DNA of 64,000 nucleotides from assembly GCF_024529975.1 (NCBI RefSeq), contig NZ_AP024897.1, positions 2,170,001-2,234,000 of the forward strand, read 5' to 3'. A program made the translations under genes and the position numbers. The notes beneath the pieces were generated by a model, which was given only the letters and a program-made list of their open reading frames with translations, did not search any database and was not told the DNA's origin. Below, in pieces: positions 9,425 to 17,977 of this stretch. How positions within the stretch are numbered: the first letter of the stretch is position 1; each line of letters opens with the position of its first letter. Origin of the DNA: Vibrio quintilis. GTDB taxonomy: Bacteria; Pseudomonadota; Gammaproteobacteria; Enterobacterales; Vibrionaceae.

Positions 9425-10092
9425 AACCGGGGAGTGGGCTCAAACCCTAAAGGGATCTCGGCAAGCTGCTCTCCCCTGTTGCCCGGATAAATCAGGTATT
9501 CACCATGATATTTCACATTTGACTTATAATCTGTGCGTTTATGCACCATAAAACCTGCCTGCCATGCCAGTTCAATCAGCTGAGCATGGTTCCCCCGGAC
9601 AAACCAGCTCATCGGATGCATCAAAAGCTCACCGTCAAAGCATGTTTCACACTGACCACAACAGATTGCCATCGAATTGGGCTGTTCAGTAAATAGCTGA
9701 ACTTTTCCACATCCGACAAGTTCTTCTGCAGTCGAGACTTCCCAACCAGCCGTTTCCAGTTTATCCAGGAACTGTTCAATCTGTTTATCCGTAATCTGGT
9801 TACTGCGATCGGATTGAAAAAAATCATCATAATAGGCGAGAATTTTCCGGAAAAGCGGTTCAAACATCACACTGTTTCCCTGAGAACGTCCGGCTTTCTG
9901 CCAGCGGATTAAGTCATCAGTGACACTCCGGGGGAATCTTTTTTGCTTAAGTGACTTCGTTATCCAGCGCACAAGATAATATTGATTCGGCACCGGCGCA
10001 TCAGCCAGCTTGCCACGCTGATGTTCCTGAGACAACTCTTCAAGGGCGGTCTCAACCAACTGGTAAATTTCCTGAGAATAAAGTGACGTCAT
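9421..10092 (-). CDS. DUF2913 family protein
   Basis: A 223-residue soluble protein that I place in DUF2913, a family of unknown function common in vibrios. The N-terminal half is helical and charged (EALEELSQEHQRGKL, RWQKAGRSQGN). The centre has a cysteine cluster, CCGQCETC (around residue 145), which could bind metal. It directly follows bcr and is likely the last gene of the rsuA-bcr unit. The start at 10090-10092 lies immediately downstream of the bcr stop codon. The family call is from memory of the sequence pattern. Confidence 0.7.
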   Translation of the reverse strand: MTSLYSQEIYQLVETALEELSQEHQRGKLADAPVPNQYYLVRWITKSLKQKRFPRSVTDDLIRWQKAGRSQGNSVMFEPLFRKILAYYDDFFQSDRSNQITDKQIEQFLDKLETAGWEVSTAEELVGCGKVQLFTEQPNSMAICCGQCETCFDGELLMHPMSWFVRGNHAQLIELAWQAGFMVHKRTDYKSNVKYHGEYLIYPGNRGEQLAEIPLGFEPTPRF

Positions 10093-11298
10093 TTATTTTC
10101 TTCCCAACATCAGATAAGAACCGCAGGCTGCAAGTGAACATAGTGCCATACTGAATAGCATTGGCCACACTTCACCGGCGGGTAAAGTGGCAACAACTGC
10201 GCCGATTCCGGCACCCGTGCCGAAGCGCAGAGTACCGGCTAATGACGATGCGGTACCGGCCATCCGGGGATAATGGCTCATCAAAAGCCCCATCGAATTA
10301 CTGCCAATCGTTGAAATGGAACCAATATAGAACATCACACAAGGCACAATTCCCCATAGTCCGCTATCCAGCAACCAGCACAAAAACAATCCCATGCCTG
10401 CAATCAGCTGAACCGTCAGACCAAAATGCAACATAAAGCGTGAACCAAGACGCTTCACCAGGCGGCTGTTCAATGTGGTCATTCCCATCATCGTCAGTAT
10501 ATTCAATCCAAATAAATAACCGAACATATCCGGGCTGACGCCAAAGATATTGACATAGACAAACGAGCCGGCAGTCAGAAAAGAAAACAACCCGGAAAAG
10601 GAGAATGCACCACAAAAAATCAGGCCGAGAACCCGCGAAGACCGGCATAACTCTGCATAATTTTTCAAAATATTCAGGACATGGAATGACTGACGGTTTT
10701 CTGGTCTGAGAGTTTCCGGGATCAGCCAAATCACCATGCCAATGACAATAATCGAGAAAATAACCAAAAACCAGAAGATGGAACGCCAGCCAAACCAAAC
10801 AGCCAGATTCCCGCCCAGTACCGGGGCAATCAACGGTGCGATAATGATGACAATCGTAATAAATGACATCACTCTGGCGAAGTCTTCCCGCTCAAACATA
10901 TCCCGGACAACCGCCTGAATCACAACTGCAGCAGCGGCTCCGGCGAAGCCTTGTGCTGCTCTGACCCAGGATAAAGCTTCAATACTGGTCACCGTAGCAC
11001 AAACAAAAGCACCGATGCTGAACAGAATCAGGCCAACCAACATTACCGGTTTGCGGCCAAACGTATCCGACAACGGACCATGGAGTAACTGCCCGATAGC
11101 AAATCCCGCCATATAAGCAGTCAGTGTCATCTGGACCAGCCCGTCACTCACACCAAGATTATCAGCAATAACCGGCATAGCCGGTAAATACATATCAATT
11201 GCCAGCGGCGTCACTGCACCGATAGCACCTAGTATGATCAGCAAAAGCAGGCTGATCGATGGGGTTTGTTTATCATTTGCATGTTGTTTTTCGCTCAT
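10093..11298 (-). CDS. bcr: Bcr/CflA family multidrug efflux MFS transporter
   Basis: A 401-residue, 12-helix major facilitator of the drug:H+ antiporter-1 group. It shows the MFS loop motif GPLSDTFGRKPVMLVG between helices 2 and 3 and the antiporter motif C-like region APVLGGNLAVWFGWRSIFW in helix 5. E. coli Bcr (396 residues) confers bicyclomycin and sulfonamide resistance and exports dipeptides and cysteine; the actual substrate here is unknown. It starts 14 bp downstream of rsuA and abuts the DUF2913 gene, an order that mirrors the rsuA-bcr neighbourhood of enterobacteria. Confidence 0.9.
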   Translation of the reverse strand: MSEKQHANDKQTPSISLLLLIILGAIGAVTPLAIDMYLPAMPVIADNLGVSDGLVQMTLTAYMAGFAIGQLLHGPLSDTFGRKPVMLVGLILFSIGAFVCATVTSIEALSWVRAAQGFAGAAAAVVIQAVVRDMFEREDFARVMSFITIVIIIAPLIAPVLGGNLAVWFGWRSIFWFLVIFSIIVIGMVIWLIPETLRPENRQSFHVLNILKNYAELCRSSRVLGLIFCGAFSFSGLFSFLTAGSFVYVNIFGVSPDMFGYLFGLNILTMMGMTTLNSRLVKRLGSRFMLHFGLTVQLIAGMGLFLCWLLDSGLWGIVPCVMFYIGSISTIGSNSMGLLMSHYPRMAGTASSLAGTLRFGTGAGIGAVVATLPAGEVWPMLFSMALCSLAACGSYLMLGRK

Positions 11299-11312
11299 AT
11301 ATCCTCAACCTT

Positions 11313-12008
11313 CTACGACCAGACAGACTGGATTTCTTCATCACTTAAATACCGGTACTCTCCGGGTTCCAGCGATTCATCCAACGCAATATCCCCAATT
11401 CTTTCACGGTGTAAAGCGACGACTTTATTCCCTAATGCGGCAAACATGCGCTTCACCTGATGATATTTTCCTTCATGAATCGTCAGACAAACTTCGGTTT
11501 CACTGAAAATTTCCAGCTGCGCAGGCTTGGTCAAATCTCTTTCCTGATTCAGTTGAATGCCCTGAGCAAATTTTTCTGTATAGTCAGGCTGCACAGGATC
11601 GGCCAGCCAAACCCGGTATGTCTTTTCACAATGATGTTTTGGTGATGTAATCCTGTGTGACCATTGCCCATCATCTGTAATTAAAACCAGTCCGGTCGTA
11701 TCAACATCCAATCGTCCGGCAAAATGAAGGTTATTCAGATTGGGCTCATCCAGCAGAATAAACGCAGTCTGGTTAAAATCATCGGTGTGGGAACAGACAA
11801 AACCTTCCGGTTTGTACAGCATGATATAAACCGGGCCCCGGGCAGAAAGCCGCTGCTCCTGCCAGTAAACCTCATCACTTTCTGCCAGCTTTCTGGCACC
11901 ACGTGATTCAGGCAGTTCATTGACAACAACATCGCCACTTTTAATAATCTTTGTCGCTTGTTTACGTGTAATACCCAGAGCATCACATAAAAATTTATCC
12001 AGACGCAT
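11313..12008 (-). CDS. rsuA: 16S rRNA pseudouridine(516) synthase RsuA
   Basis: The 231-residue protein equals E. coli RsuA in length and isomerises uridine 516 of 16S rRNA. An S4-like RNA-binding domain (MRLDKFLCDALGITRKQATKII) is followed by the catalytic domain with the RsuA/RluB signature GRLDVDTTGLVLITDDG, where the aspartate is catalytic. The open frame extends 14 codons upstream, but the homologous start is MRLDKFL at 12006-12008. It is the first gene of the minus-strand run rsuA-bcr-DUF2913 and diverges from radD. Confidence 0.95.
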   Translation of the reverse strand: MRLDKFLCDALGITRKQATKIIKSGDVVVNELPESRGARKLAESDEVYWQEQRLSARGPVYIMLYKPEGFVCSHTDDFNQTAFILLDEPNLNNLHFAGRLDVDTTGLVLITDDGQWSHRITSPKHHCEKTYRVWLADPVQPDYTEKFAQGIQLNQERDLTKPAQLEIFSETEVCLTIHEGKYHQVKRMFAALGNKVVALHRERIGDIALDESLEPGEYRYLSDEEIQSVWS

Positions 12009-12094
12009 GCATACCTCATGAAGTTGAAGTGCGTTATTATAACCATCCATGTCTCATTAGTTGAGCTATTTCACATTTATTGAAAAAATAATTT

Positions 12095-13864
12095 ATGTAT
12101 AAACTCCGTCCATATCAAGCTGATGCTGTCAGAGCTGTCATCCATTACTTTAGAAAAAATGACGATCCAGCGGTGATTGTGTTGCCAACCGGCGCAGGAA
12201 AAAGTCTGGTTATTGCCGAACTCGCCCGGCTGGCAAAAGGCAGAGTTCTTGTACTGGCCCATGTGAAAGAACTGGTCGAACAAAATCACCAGAAATATGA
12301 AGGATATGGGTTACCCGGCGCTATTTTTTCTGCCGGGTTAGGGAGAAAGGAAACCGGGGAACAGGTCATTTTCGCTTCTGTTCAGTCGGTTGTCCGCCAT
12401 TTAACCGAATTCACTCATGAATTTTCTTTGCTGATCATTGATGAATGTCACCGGGTTCCTGACAAAAAGGACAGCAGTTATCAAAAGGTCATCGCTCATT
12501 TGCAGGAAAAGAATCCGAACCTGAAGGTTTTGGGGTTAACCGCAACACCTTATCGCCTCGGTATGGGATGGATTTATCAGTTTCATACCCGGGGGCAGAT
12601 TCGCAGCACGACGCCCCGTTTTTTTCGGGACTGTATTTTCGAGTTACCGATTCATTATCTTCTCGATGAAGCTTTCCTGACCCCGGCCAACATTATTGAT
12701 GCACCGGTATTAAGTTACGACTTTTCTCAGATTCATCCGATGCCAACAGGAAGCTATAAAGCGTCGGATCTGGATATGGTGATTTCTGATGCGCAGCGGG
12801 TCACTCCGCAAATTGTCCAACAGGTCATCCGGCAGGCAGAAGACAGACAAGGCGTGATGATTTTTGCCGCAACCGTCCGGCATGCGCAGGAAATTCATTT
12901 ACTGCTTCCTGAGTCAGCAGCCATGATCACCGGTGAAACACCGCAGGCTGAGCGGGATGAAATTATTCAGCGGTTTAAGCAAAAAAAGCTGAAATATTTA
13001 GTGAATGTTTCAGTACTGACAACCGGATTCGATGCTCCTCATGTTGATTTAATCGCCATTCTCCGCCCGACAGAGTCCGTCAGTCTTTATCAGCAAATCG
13101 TTGGTCGCGGATTAAGGCTTTCTCCCGGTAAACAGGAATGCCTGGTACTGGATTATGCCGGTAATAAATATGATCTGGAGCAGCCTGAGGTTGGCGAACC
13201 CAAACCATCCGGGGACTCTGAAATCGTAACCATTCCCTGCCCGGCCTGTGGCTTCAATAATAATTTTTGGGGAAAACTGGATAGTCAGGGTATGTTGATT
13301 GAACATTATGGCCGGCGATGTCAGGGATATTTTACCGATGAAGATACGCATGAGCGGGAAATCTGTGGTTATCGCTTCAGAGCTAAATACTGTCATGAAT
13401 GTGGTGCTGACAATGACATTGCAGCGCGTATCTGTCATGAATGTGAAGCAACGCTTGTTGATCCGGATAAAAAACTAAAAGAAGCCCTCAGCCTGAAAAA
13501 TGCACTGGTGTTTGAATGTCACAACATGGAAATGGGGATTCATAAAGACAGTCACAATCGATCTCAGATTAAAATCACCTATCAGGGAGACAACCAGGCA
13601 CAGGTTCATGAATTCTGGCCGGTCACCACCAAAAAACAAAAATCTGTGTTCATGCAACGCTTTGTCAGGCCTCATCTGGCAGATAAACATCGTCCTTTTC
13701 ATGAACAAAGTGCCAGAAAAATTGTTGAAGCCCAGCACCGCTTTCGCTTCCCGCAATTTATCATCGCTCATAAAACCGGCCGCTTCTGGAAAATCAGGGA
13801 TAAGATTTTCGCAGATGAACTCACTCAATCTCCTGAAGATATTGCTCTGAAGCGCAGAGAATGA
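12095..13864 (+). CDS. radD: DNA repair helicase-like ATPase RadD (YejH)
   Basis: A 589-residue superfamily 2 ATPase (E. coli RadD has 586). Walker A PTGAGKS is at residues 31-37, DECH at about 116-119, LTATPYRLG follows, and motif VI is QQIVGRGLRLSPGK. The C-terminal third carries cysteine motifs CPACGF, CHECGA and CHECEA typical of zinc ribbons. RadD acts with SSB and RecA in double-strand-break repair and branch migration. Its position next to rsuA is also seen in enterobacteria (rsuA-yejH-rplY), which supports orthology. It diverges from rsuA across an 86-bp gap and precedes rplY. Confidence 0.95.
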   Translation: MYKLRPYQADAVRAVIHYFRKNDDPAVIVLPTGAGKSLVIAELARLAKGRVLVLAHVKELVEQNHQKYEGYGLPGAIFSAGLGRKETGEQVIFASVQSVVRHLTEFTHEFSLLIIDECHRVPDKKDSSYQKVIAHLQEKNPNLKVLGLTATPYRLGMGWIYQFHTRGQIRSTTPRFFRDCIFELPIHYLLDEAFLTPANIIDAPVLSYDFSQIHPMPTGSYKASDLDMVISDAQRVTPQIVQQVIRQAEDRQGVMIFAATVRHAQEIHLLLPESAAMITGETPQAERDEIIQRFKQKKLKYLVNVSVLTTGFDAPHVDLIAILRPTESVSLYQQIVGRGLRLSPGKQECLVLDYAGNKYDLEQPEVGEPKPSGDSEIVTIPCPACGFNNNFWGKLDSQGMLIEHYGRRCQGYFTDEDTHEREICGYRFRAKYCHECGADNDIAARICHECEATLVDPDKKLKEALSLKNALVFECHNMEMGIHKDSHNRSQIKITYQGDNQAQVHEFWPVTTKKQKSVFMQRFVRPHLADKHRPFHEQSARKIVEAQHRFRFPQFIIAHKTGRFWKIRDKIFADELTQSPEDIALKRRE

Positions 13865-13913
13865 TAGTATCCGCGCTCGTTTTTATGTTTGCATGTAAAA
13901 CGAATTAAGTACG

Positions 13914-13942
13914 ACATCCGACAAGGTCGCATTGTCAGATGT
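13914..13942 (+). promoter_or_regulatory. Imperfect hairpin in the rplY leader
   Basis: ACATCCGACAA pairs with TTGTCAGATGT (one C-A mismatch) across a GGTCGCA loop, 35 nt upstream of the rplY start. In E. coli the rplY leader mediates autogenous control by L25. This hairpin is a candidate for an equivalent element. The pairing is seen; the regulation is inferred from the E. coli work. Confidence 0.4.
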
Positions 13943-13977
13943 CAGCGTTTAAAATTTACTAATTGAGAGTAAATAAT

Positions 13978-14256
13978 ATGAAATTTGAAACAGTATTACG
14001 TACTGAACTGGGTAAAGGTGCGAGCCGCCGCCTACGTCACGCTGGTCAGTTCCCGGCTATCGTTTATGGTGGAGAAGCAGCGCCTGTATCAATCGCGCTG
14101 GTTCACGATGACATCATCAACCAGATGGATAAGCCAGAATTCTACGAAGAAATCACACTGGTGATTGACGGTGCTGAGGTAAAAGTTAAGCCTCAGGACG
14201 TTCAGCGTCATGCGTTCAAACCAAAAGTCACTCATATGGATTTCATCCGTATCTGA
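13978..14256 (+). CDS. rplY: 50S ribosomal protein L25
   Basis: The 92-residue short form of L25 (E. coli 94) binds 5S rRNA loop E. Recognisable stretches are [28 protein letters not shown] and the C-terminal [19 protein letters not shown]. The ATG at 13978 has GAGAG nine bases upstream, and an in-frame codon at 13963 lacks support. Codon choice is strongly biased (CGT, CTG, GGT), as expected for a ribosomal protein. A strong terminator follows at 14331. Confidence 0.97.
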   Translation: MKFETVLRTELGKGASRRLRHAGQFPAIVYGGEAAPVSIALVHDDIINQMDKPEFYEEITLVIDGAEVKVKPQDVQRHAFKPKVTHMDFIRI

Positions 14257-14330
14257 TAGATTACCCGGTAATCTTTCACCTTTTGCATATTAAAAAGTCT
14301 GGCCTTACCAACCTGGCTTTCAGTTATAAA

Positions 14331-14368
14331 ACAACCCCTGAGCTACCAACTCAGGGGTTGTTTCTTTT
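14331..14368 (+). terminator. Rho-independent terminator of rplY
   Basis: ACAACCCCTGAG (14331-14342) pairs perfectly with CTCAGGGGTTGT (14350-14361), loop CTACCAA, followed by TTCTTTT. The 12-bp GC-rich stem and T-tract make this a clear intrinsic terminator. Confidence 0.93.
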
Positions 14369-14429
14369 CAGAGGAAAAAAATAACCCGGATTCTGATGTA
14401 GTATATACACAAGTTAACTACGCAAGTCG

Positions 14430-14458
14430 TTGTACAAAAAACAATCTCACGTTATACT
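14430..14458 (+). promoter_or_regulatory. Candidate sigma-70 promoter with long downstream untranslated region
   Basis: TTGTAC (14430-14435) and TATACT (14453-14458) are separated by exactly 17 bp. Transcription would start near 14466 and run about 535 nt before the 77-codon gene at 15000. The span 14460-14999 has no convincing ORF, so it is either a very long leader or an independent small RNA gene. I could not identify a known RNA family in it. Confidence 0.5.
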
Positions 14459-14999
14459 AATGCGCCTGATTGTTCTTCAGCACACAATTGTACAAATTGC
14501 TTTTAATGAAGAGATGAAGTCACTCACCGATCATCATTTCGGTATACCAATTCCCTGGCAATGAACATTTGCCGACAACTCATAATCATGTCCACTAATG
14601 ATTCAAACCGGGAACTGTGATGTGACCGATACAGATAAATCTCAATAAATAAGATATCCCGGAAATGGCAAACCTGCCTCCGGAAGCAAACGCTGTTGGA
14701 CATTTCAGGAAAACTGTGAAGCTTTAACCGATTTCCCGGTGCTCCTCACCTCACCGGTTTCGCGATTATCATTACCAAACTGCACAGGCAAGCCGGTAGC
14801 CAGCTGCTGAACTCACCTGCTCCCGTGGTTTCCCCGGTTTCATAAGGCCAAATCACACCAAGAGCTCTGATATCAACATGTCTGAGAAAGAGAATTTGTT
14901 ACGGATCAAATCTTCATAAATTTCTGAATACGTCAGTTGACGCCCGGTTTATACCTGTCTATTTTTTGAGCAAGTTTGTCATTTTATGGAGGTTAAATT

Positions 15000-15233
15000 A
15001 TGAAACGCTCAAGCTCGACATATCGTCTGCAAATGATTAAAGAAGTGGCAATGAAAAAACAAGACGCCTTGTCAACCACCTCACAAGATCCAATGGCTGA
15101 CTACATTCATCAATTACTGATGGAAAAGCCGGCAACTAAAAAAAATAAAGATATCAACCTTAATTTCAGTGGTGTCCATTTTGACGAACGGGCTGGTGGC
15201 TGGATCAGTGACCAGTGGAGCATCAAAAACTAA
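15000..15233 (+). CDS. Small hypothetical protein, 77 residues
   Basis: Not recognised. The start at 15000 has an excellent ribosome-binding site (TGGAGG, 7 nt spacing), which supports translation. The protein is basic at the N-terminus (MKRSSSTYRLQMIKEVAMKK) and in the middle (KPATKKNKDINL). The C-terminus is acidic-aromatic, with FDERAGGWISDQW. No signal peptide or membrane segment is seen. It is preceded by the long untranslated region from the promoter at 14430 and converges with the DUF1289 gene. Confidence 0.65.
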   Translation: MKRSSSTYRLQMIKEVAMKKQDALSTTSQDPMADYIHQLLMEKPATKKNKDINLNFSGVHFDERAGGWISDQWSIKN

Positions 15234-15249
15234 CCTCTGAAAGACCGGT

Positions 15250-15501
15250 TTAAAACAGATTCTGTTGTGGATGAATATCCTGTTGCTGTTCAACATCGCC
15301 GGTTTTGTTGTTTTTTGCCATCTGACGACGAAACCGCATCCGGCATAGCTTAATCACATAAAGCTTTTCTGCCGGCGTCATATCCATCCACCGGAATCGT
15401 TCATCCCGGTTTCTCAAACATCCTTTGCAGTAACCTCTTTCATTGACACTACACACGCCAATACAGGGGCTGGGGACATCAAAAAACTCTAACTGCTCCA
15501 T
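15250..15501 (-). CDS. DUF1289 family cysteine-rich protein
   Basis: An 83-residue protein of the DUF1289 family. The cysteine pattern is SPCIGVCSVNERGYCKGCLR, followed by RDERFRWMDMTPAEK, the usual EI-W-M-(T/D)P context. The four clustered cysteines suggest metal or Fe-S binding; the function is not established. I start at the second of two adjacent ATGs (15499-15501), which has better spacing from AAGAGG; a longer open frame upstream is unlikely to be translated. Confidence 0.8.
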   Translation of the reverse strand: MEQLEFFDVPSPCIGVCSVNERGYCKGCLRNRDERFRWMDMTPAEKLYVIKLCRMRFRRQMAKNNKTGDVEQQQDIHPQQNLF

Positions 15502-15659
15502 CATTACCTCTTTCACAACAAGAAGTCCGTCCAGGCTCTTTAAGCAATCGATTGAAATATCATAATCTTGCTTTACAATTCCTGTTATCTTTCTATTGCA
15601 TCTATGAAACGTGATGAGTTGACCCTGACGTTTCAATACCAACACCTAAGGTTAATTAT

Positions 15660-16100
15660 ATGAAGCTTAGTGGAAAAAATACGCTTTCAGCAATTGTTTT
15701 AACAACTTTACTGACCGCCTGTGCGGGAAAAGAAGAGCCTGCGGTCAAAGTCGAGGACCTGAAAAATCCGGTATGGCACCTGGTCAGTCTGGATGGAAAA
15801 GAAATCAAGCCTTCAGCTGACAACCGTACTCCCAGTCTGAAAGTCGACAGCCGGATGACAGCGACTGGATTTTCCGGATGTAATGACTATTTAGGTCAGG
15901 CGGTTCTCAACACAGACAATCATGAGTTTCAAATAATCAAGATGATCTCATCTCAAAAGCTTTGCCTGAAAGAGCAGGTGGCGCAGGAAAAAGTCATTGT
16001 TCAGGCTTTAAACCAGCGGACACACATTCAGATACTGCAAGGTAAAATGACGTTGAAAAACAAAAAACACACGCTTATTTTCGAAGCGAAACGCAAATAA
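15660..16100 (+). CDS. META-domain lipoprotein (HslJ-like)
   Basis: A 146-residue predicted lipoprotein. The signal peptide ends in the lipobox LLTAC, with the modified cysteine near residue 21. The remainder fits a META/HslJ domain: W-L-VSLDGKEI, then SGCNDYLGQ in the middle and a basic C-terminus. HslJ in E. coli is linked to heat shock and novobiocin tolerance; the role here is unknown. The RBS AAGG lies 8 nt upstream. The 3' end shares an inverted repeat (16115-16157) with the convergent methyltransferase gene. Confidence 0.8.
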   Translation: MKLSGKNTLSAIVLTTLLTACAGKEEPAVKVEDLKNPVWHLVSLDGKEIKPSADNRTPSLKVDSRMTATGFSGCNDYLGQAVLNTDNHEFQIIKMISSQKLCLKEQVAQEKVIVQALNQRTHIQILQGKMTLKNKKHTLIFEAKRK

Positions 16101-16114
16101 GATGACTGAATGCA

Positions 16115-16157
16115 AAGCGCTTGTTTTACGTAATTAATTACCGGAAAACAAGTGCTT
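16115..16157. terminator. Inverted repeat between convergent META and methyltransferase genes
   Basis: AAGCGCTTGTTTT (16115-16127) pairs with AAAACAAGTGCTT (16145-16157), one G-U wobble. The stem reaches into the last codons of the minus-strand methyltransferase gene. A TTTTA follows on the plus strand, so it may act as a weak bidirectional terminator. Confidence 0.5.
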
Positions 16158-17070
16158 TTAAGCTGGCCTGCGGGTCAATATCTTCGAATTCAGGCGGATT
16201 ATCCAGACGCTGTTGAAAATTAATAAACGGTGCTTCTTCTTTCATGGTTTCAATTAGAAAATTGCAGTCAACCACGGGAGAATTCACACAGGCAAGTACA
16301 CTTCCCTGATCAGCCAGTAACTCATTCATACGCCGCAGGATTTTGCGGTAATCCCTGGTTAATGCAAAACTTCCTTTTTGAAAGCTCGGTGGATCGATAA
16401 CAATCAGATCATAAGGGCCTGATTTCCTGATTTTTCCCCATGATTTAAAAATATCATGCCCCATAAACTGCACCCGGCTTAAATCGTGCTGATTCAGTTT
16501 ATGGTTCTCCCGCCCCTTAGAGAGCGACGCTTTCGCCATGTCTACATTGACTACCCGCTCCGCTCCACCGGCAATCGCAGCCACTGAAAAGCCGCAGGTA
16601 TAAGCGAACAAATTTAAAACATGCTTGCCTGTTGCATGTTGTTGCACCCACTGACGCCCTTCTGACATATCCGGAAACAGGCCGAAATTCTGGTTTTTCC
16701 CGATGTCCAGCTGAAACTTCAGCCCATGCTCATCGACAACCGGCTTTTCTTCCAGCGTTCCCCAAATCACCTCAAGCTGCTGATTTGTTTGATAGCGGTG
16801 CTGAATGGCAATACATGTCGCCCCTGTATTACGCCAGTTCTCCCGTTGAGTCAGTGAGGTCAGTTCAGCTTCCAGCGCCCTGATAAATAATGGCTCTGGC
16901 TGTTTGAACAGACTGATAATCAGCTGGTTCGCCAGCCAGTCTGCTGTCAGTTGCTCCAGTCCCGGCCAGCGCCTTCCCCGCCCATGAAATAAGCGTTTGA
17001 CGGAAACCGGCGAAGAAGCCAGCTGTGTTTCAATATGTTGAATGAAAGTGGTCAGTTGATTTAAATCCAT
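16138..17070 (-). CDS. Class I SAM-dependent methyltransferase (RlmI/RlmK-like)
   Basis: A 310-residue protein whose C-terminal two thirds form a Rossmann methyltransferase. Motif I is LNLFAYTCGFSVAAIAGGAERVVNVDM, the acidic motif DMAKASLSKGRENHKLN follows, and the catalytic-type motif IV is DLIVIDPPSFQKGSF. The same DPPSF arrangement is found in 23S rRNA m5C/m7G methyltransferases such as RlmI and RlmK, but the N-terminal PUA or THUMP domains of those enzymes are absent. The target is probably rRNA, but this is inference. Confidence 0.8.
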   Translation of the reverse strand: MDLNQLTTFIQHIETQLASSPVSVKRLFHGRGRRWPGLEQLTADWLANQLIISLFKQPEPLFIRALEAELTSLTQRENWRNTGATCIAIQHRYQTNQQLEVIWGTLEEKPVVDEHGLKFQLDIGKNQNFGLFPDMSEGRQWVQQHATGKHVLNLFAYTCGFSVAAIAGGAERVVNVDMAKASLSKGRENHKLNQHDLSRVQFMGHDIFKSWGKIRKSGPYDLIVIDPPSFQKGSFALTRDYRKILRRMNELLADQGSVLACVNSPVVDCNFLIETMKEEAPFINFQQRLDNPPEFEDIDPQASLKALVFR

Positions 17071-17151
17071 ATCTCTGATTCAGTTTCTCTGAGGTTTGTT
17101 GATTGAAATAGATGATGTGTTATCTGTCGACAGCAAAAAGATATCCCATGA

Positions 17152-17841
17152 CTAAAGCTCAGGCCAGGTCAGCTGCCAGGGCGTGAACCACTGCTCAATC
17201 GCATTGGACACAGCAGTTTGATGCCACCGGGTGCCGGTAAAATCATACTCCCGCGGATCGCAGGTAAAACTAAACTGCTCTCCCTGATAATCAAAACGCA
17301 AACCATATGCATGTAAGTAGCCCCGATCAGCGTGGCTGGCAGGGTTATACACAGGGTCACCAACAATTGCAGAGCCAACCGACTTTAAGGCAACCCGGAT
17401 CTGGTGCGTTTTGCCGGTCCGCGGACGACAGATAAAGACCCGCTCGCCATTTTCTCCGGCAGCTGAAAAAAACTGAGTGATTGCAGGGTTCTCTTTACCC
17501 GCAGTCAGTTTCCATGCAGAACGACGGCTGCGAACCATATCACCACATATCAGCCCCTGCTTTTTCTTTGGTTTTTTACAGCCAATTGCCAAATAGTACT
17601 TTTCGACCTGACGCTGTGCAAATGCATCAGACAACAACCGGGCTGCGTGTGAAGAACGGGCCAGTAATAATAATCCGGAAGTCATCTTATCCAGACGGTG
17701 CACCAGATAGAGCTGAGTTTCATTGAGACTCTGACACACTTCCTGCAATAACATCACTTCCTGATCATCTTTGTGGACCGAAACACCGGGATACTTATTA
17801 ATCACAACAAAGTCGGAGTGAAGATGAATGATCTGGAACAT
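17152..17841 (-). CDS. RluA-family pseudouridine synthase (TIGR01621-like)
   Basis: A 229-residue RluA/TruC-type synthase without an S4 domain. The catalytic signature is HRLDKMTSGLLLLA, with the aspartate as nucleophile. The substrate-binding motif GKTHQIRVALKSVGSAIVGDPVY follows. It resembles the TIGR01621 subfamily of stand-alone RluA-like enzymes in vibrios and pseudomonads, whose RNA target is not known to me. It lies downstream of the sodium-dependent transporter gene but is separated from it by a terminator hairpin, so is probably transcribed on its own. Confidence 0.88.
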   Translation of the reverse strand: MFQIIHLHSDFVVINKYPGVSVHKDDQEVMLLQEVCQSLNETQLYLVHRLDKMTSGLLLLARSSHAARLLSDAFAQRQVEKYYLAIGCKKPKKKQGLICGDMVRSRRSAWKLTAGKENPAITQFFSAAGENGERVFICRPRTGKTHQIRVALKSVGSAIVGDPVYNPASHADRGYLHAYGLRFDYQGEQFSFTCDPREYDFTGTRWHQTAVSNAIEQWFTPWQLTWPEL

Positions 17842-17900
17842 AAAGAACTTTCGGATAACCTCTGAATCAAATGAAAACGGCTTCGGGCGTCGTAAAGAAC

Positions 17901-17924
17901 AAAGCCTTCTTTGCAGAAGGCTTT
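17901..17924. terminator. Terminator hairpin after the Na+-dependent transporter gene
   Basis: AAAGCCTTC (17901-17909) pairs with GAAGGCTTT (17916-17924), nine perfect pairs and a 6-nt loop. On the minus strand it is followed by GTTCTTT, consistent with termination of the transporter transcript ending at 17978. Confidence 0.75.
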
Positions 17925-17977
17925 ATCACTATCTGTTAAAAAACAACTATAAAAAACAGCTGTTATAACATTAGCTA

